From positions 1 through 64,000 of the forward strand of contig JAEFAE010000004.1 in the NCBI GenBank assembly GCA_016291135.1: a stretch of 64,000 nucleotides of DNA. Direction: 5' to 3'. Position 1 is the stretch's first letter. Each line of letters opens with the position of its first letter. Both the position numbers and the translations under genes were made by a program. Origin of the DNA: Bacteroidales bacterium (GTDB lineage: Bacteria; Bacteroidota; Bacteroidia; Bacteroidales; F082). Shown here in pieces: positions 62,468-64,000 of the stretch. The notes under the pieces were generated by a model. That model searched no databases and was not told the origin of the DNA. It saw nothing but the letters and a program-made list of their open reading frames with translations.

Positions 62468-64000
62468 TTAGTTCTTGTGGTTGTTGCGGTTGCCGCCGTG
62501 GGCACCGTGGCCGCCATTGCCGGGTTTTCCCCCGTTGCGGTTGCCACCATTGCCGGGCTTTCCACCGTTGCCGGTAGGACGCGGGCCGTTGCCGCCTTTC
62601 TTCTCCACATAGCCTTCCGGTTTGGGAAGCAGTTCCCTGCGGGAGAGGCGGAGCTTGCCGGTCTTGCTGTCGATTTCGATCAACTTGACGTCGATCTCGT
62701 CGCCTTCCTTCAAGCCGGTCTCTTCCATGGTGTTGAAGCGTTCCCAAGCGATCTCGGAGATGTGCAGCAGGCCGTCCTTGTTGGGCAGGATCTCCACGAA
62801 GGCGCCGAAGGCCATGATGGAGACGATCTTGCCATGATAGATCTCACCGACCTCAGGCACAGCGACGATGGCTTTGATCTTGGCCTTGCAGGCTTCGATG
62901 TCGGCCTTGTTCTGCGAAGCGATCTCCACAATACCCTTCTCTTCGTCCTCGGTGATGGTGATGACGGTGTTGGTGACCTTCTGGAGCTCTTGGATGACCT
63001 TGCCACCAGGGCCGATGACGGCACCGATGAAGTCTTTCGGGATGAACATCTTCTCGATTCTCGGGACGATCTCCTTGTAGTCGGCACGCGGGACGCTGAT
63101 GGTCTTGGCCATCTCGTCGAGGATGTGCAGACGGCCTTGGCGGGCCTGTTCGAGGGCTTCGGTGAGGACCTCGTAGCTGAGGCCGTCCACCTTGATGTCC
63201 ATCTGGCAGGCGGTGATGCCGTCGCGGGTACCGGTGACCTTGAAGTCCATGTCGCCGAGGTGATCCTCGTCGCCGAGGATGTCGGTCAGGATGGCGTATT
63301 TTCCAGTCTCGCTGTCGGAGATCATACCCATGGCCACACCGGCGACGGGCTTGCGCATCGGCACGCCGGCATCCATCAAGGCCATGCAGCCACCGCACAC
63401 GGAGGCCATGGAGGAGGAGCCGTTCGATTCAAGGATGTCGCTCACGATACGGACGGTGTAAGGCATGCTCTCGTCGTGGGGCACCATCGACTTGAGGGCG
63501 CGTTCGGCGAGGTTGCCGTGGCCGATCTCACGACGGCTGGTGCTGCGCGGGGCCTTGGGTTCGCCAGTGGCGAAGCCGGGGAAGTTGTAGTGCAGCGTGA
63601 AGTTCTTGGTGCCTTCCACCACGGCGCCGTCGATGGTCTGCTCGTCGAGCTTGGTGCCGAGGGTGACGGCCACGAGGGCCTGGGTCTCACCACGGGTGAA
63701 CACGGCAGAGCCGTGGGCTGAGGGCAGGATGTCGACTTCCGTCCAGATGGGACGCACTTCGTTGAGCTGACGGCCGTCGAGGCGAGTGCGCTTGTCGAGG
63801 ACGGCGTTACGCACGGCTGAACGCTGCACGTCGTGGAAATAACGGGCGGCGAGCGGCTTCACGGTCTCCAGCTCTTCTTCGGTATATTTTTCAAGATATT
63901 TTTCGAGGATGCCGTTGAACGTATCTTCGCGCAGGTGCTTGTCGGCGCAGCCAGAGAGGGCGAAGTCGTAGCAGGCCTGGTAGCAATTGTCCTGCACTTC
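62468..64000 (-). CDS. pnp: Polyribonucleotide nucleotidyltransferase, C-terminal part (5' end beyond window)
   Basis: The frame runs off the right edge, so only the last 510 residues are visible. They show the second RNase PH core ([42 protein letters not shown]), a KH domain with [13 protein letters not shown], an S1 domain ([22 protein letters not shown]) and a Gly/Asn-rich tail made of repeats of NGGKPGNGG. PNPase degrades RNA 3' to 5' using phosphate. The tail, about 45 residues of low complexity, is probably disordered. It precedes rpoD by 28 bp. Confidence 0.97.
   Translation of the reverse strand, partial: EVQDNCYQACYDFALSGCADKHLREDTFNGILEKYLEKYTEEELETVKPLAARYFHDVQRSAVRNAVLDKRTRLDGRQLNEVRPIWTEVDILPSAHGSAVFTRGETQALVAVTLGTKLDEQTIDGAVVEGTKNFTLHYNFPGFATGEPKAPRSTSRREIGHGNLAERALKSMVPHDESMPYTVRIVSDILESNGSSSMASVCGGCMALMDAGVPMRKPVAGVAMGMISDSETGKYAILTDILGDEDHLGDMDFKVTGTRDGITACQMDIKVDGLSYEVLTEALEQARQGRLHILDEMAKTISVPRADYKEIVPRIEKMFIPKDFIGAVIGPGGKVIQELQKVTNTVITITEDEEKGIVEIASQNKADIEACKAKIKAIVAVPEVGEIYHGKIVSIMAFGAFVEILPNKDGLLHISEIAWERFNTMEETGLKEGDEIDVKLIEIDSKTGKLRLSRRELLPKPEGYVEKKGGNGPRPTGNGGKPGNGGNRNGGKPGNGGHGAHGGNRNNHKN

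Overview
The window comes from a member of the Bacteroidales (Bacteroidota). Supporting signs are promoters of the TAnnTTTG type, a short 287-residue primary sigma factor without region 1.1, at least six secreted proteins ending in type IX secretion (T9SS) sorting domains, a fused FeoA-FeoB, a BtuG-like lipoprotein behind a cobalamin riboswitch, and TPR and GWxTD lipoprotein-type genes. Most of the window is GC-rich. The first 11.9 kb is clearly AT-rich and looks acquired. The species cannot be named from the sequence.

Region 1 (1-11905) is one tightly packed plus-strand operon that looks like a defence island: SNF2-type helicase (cut by the window edge), AlbA_2/ATP-binding protein with a 12-bp in-frame repeat, Eco57I-type adenine methylase, RecF/SMC-like ATPase, HNH nuclease, a GNAT-PIN multidomain protein, and an ASCH-domain protein. 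Neighbours are 1-8 bp apart or overlap. The first four genes resemble a helicase-methylase-ATPase modification system. The last four look like an effector and base-recognition module. This is the strongest candidate for an undescribed system.

Region 2 (11960-21902) holds a secreted PAP2 phosphatase-VanX dipeptidase fusion, an internally duplicated lipoprotein, three T9SS proteases (S8, C10, S8) and a YhcC-type radical SAM protein. Region 3 (21903-28019) starts with palindromic repeats beside two tRNA-Ser genes, followed by a TPR membrane regulator, a GWxTD protein, a lipid A acyltransferase-like gene, a glycosyltransferase and aroQ.

Region 4 (28072-35150) has an iron-sulfur aldo/keto reductase and then a cobalamin-riboswitch operon: two T9SS surface proteins, a BtuG-like lipoprotein, a CWC Cys-rich protein and a BtuF-like binding protein. 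A zinc-ribbon membrane protein follows. Region 5 (35225-50327) is largely housekeeping and envelope: a tricorn-like S41 peptidase, a UvrD/AddA-type helicase-nuclease, TamB, TsaD, dGTPase and an unknown secreted protein.

Region 6 (50404-64000) has FeoAB and its Cys-rich partner, a pair of covarying palindromic repeats, PepD and Rpe separated by an 8-bp tandem repeat, a 1912-residue T9SS multidomain surface protein, a collapsed T9SS pseudogene, RpoD, and the C-terminal part of PNPase running off the right edge. No CRISPR array, transposase, integrase, rRNA or replication origin was seen.
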